Notes under the pieces: generated by a model
Database searches by the model: none
The model's input: only the letters and a program-made list of their open reading frames with translations
Told to the model about the DNA's origin: nothing
Shown here: positions 13,071 to 13,075 of the stretch, one piece after another
How positions within the stretch are numbered: position 1 is the first letter of the stretch
Layout: each line of letters opens with the position of its first letter
Made by a program: the position numbers and the translations under genes
Assembly (NCBI GenBank): GCA_964453155.1
Contig: CAYVQU010000154.1
Span: 1 to 13,075 of the forward strand
From: CAYVQU01 sp964453155
GTDB lineage: Bacteria > Chloroflexota > Anaerolineae > Anaerolineales > UBA11858
Direction: 5' to 3'
Length of the DNA stretch: 13,075 nt

Positions 13071-13075
13071 ACGTG

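Overview
The window reads as a chromosomal segment of a bacterium, most likely a Chloroflexota lineage (Anaerolineae-like). This rests on recognised protein families, not on a search. The 548-residue protein with a C-terminal XPB-N-like domain, the DUF2652-SRPBCC protein, and the fusion of a response-regulator receiver to a thioredoxin-reductase-like flavoprotein all fit that group. So do the short dispersed repeats in nearly every intergenic gap. Genes are packed on both strands with good Shine-Dalgarno sites. I see no rRNA, tRNA, CRISPR array, transposase or phage gene.

Left part (1-6000): a minus-strand sulfatase-family hydrolase diverges from cutA. The region between them holds an array of 9-bp ATTCGT units. 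On the plus strand, cutA is followed by a DUF429 RNase H-like protein, a diacylglycerol/lipid kinase-family protein and the XPB-N-domain protein. The gaps carry a repeat (copy A), a candidate extended -10 promoter with a structured leader, three consecutive stem-loops, and a perfect 15-bp inverted repeat just before the XPB-N gene. These genes look like ordinary housekeeping or accessory genes with no clear shared job.

Right part (6009-13070): five genes, all on the minus strand, transcribed from the right edge leftwards. The order is a cNMP-binding-domain histidine kinase with a C-terminal CoA-binding domain; a DUF3307 membrane protein 2 bp downstream; a REC-glutaredoxin-like-flavoprotein fusion; a six-TM class III adenylate cyclase; and a DUF2652 cyclase-like protein fused to SRPBCC. 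The domains suggest a circuit. A membrane cyclase makes cAMP, a cytosolic kinase with cNMP and CoA sensor domains may respond, and the kinase may phosphorylate the REC domain of a redox flavoprotein that lacks the CxxC of true thioredoxin reductases. This circuit is inferred from gene order and domain content only. It is the most interesting thing in the window.

The plus-strand XPB-N gene and the minus-strand DUF2652 gene converge with only 8 bp between their stop codons. The two clearest repeat copies (A at 2107-2220 and C at 10376-10490) share their layout, including a GCGGCCGC core and a palindromic outline. A third intergenic element (B, 7187-7363) is related in parts and is bounded by its own inverted repeats.
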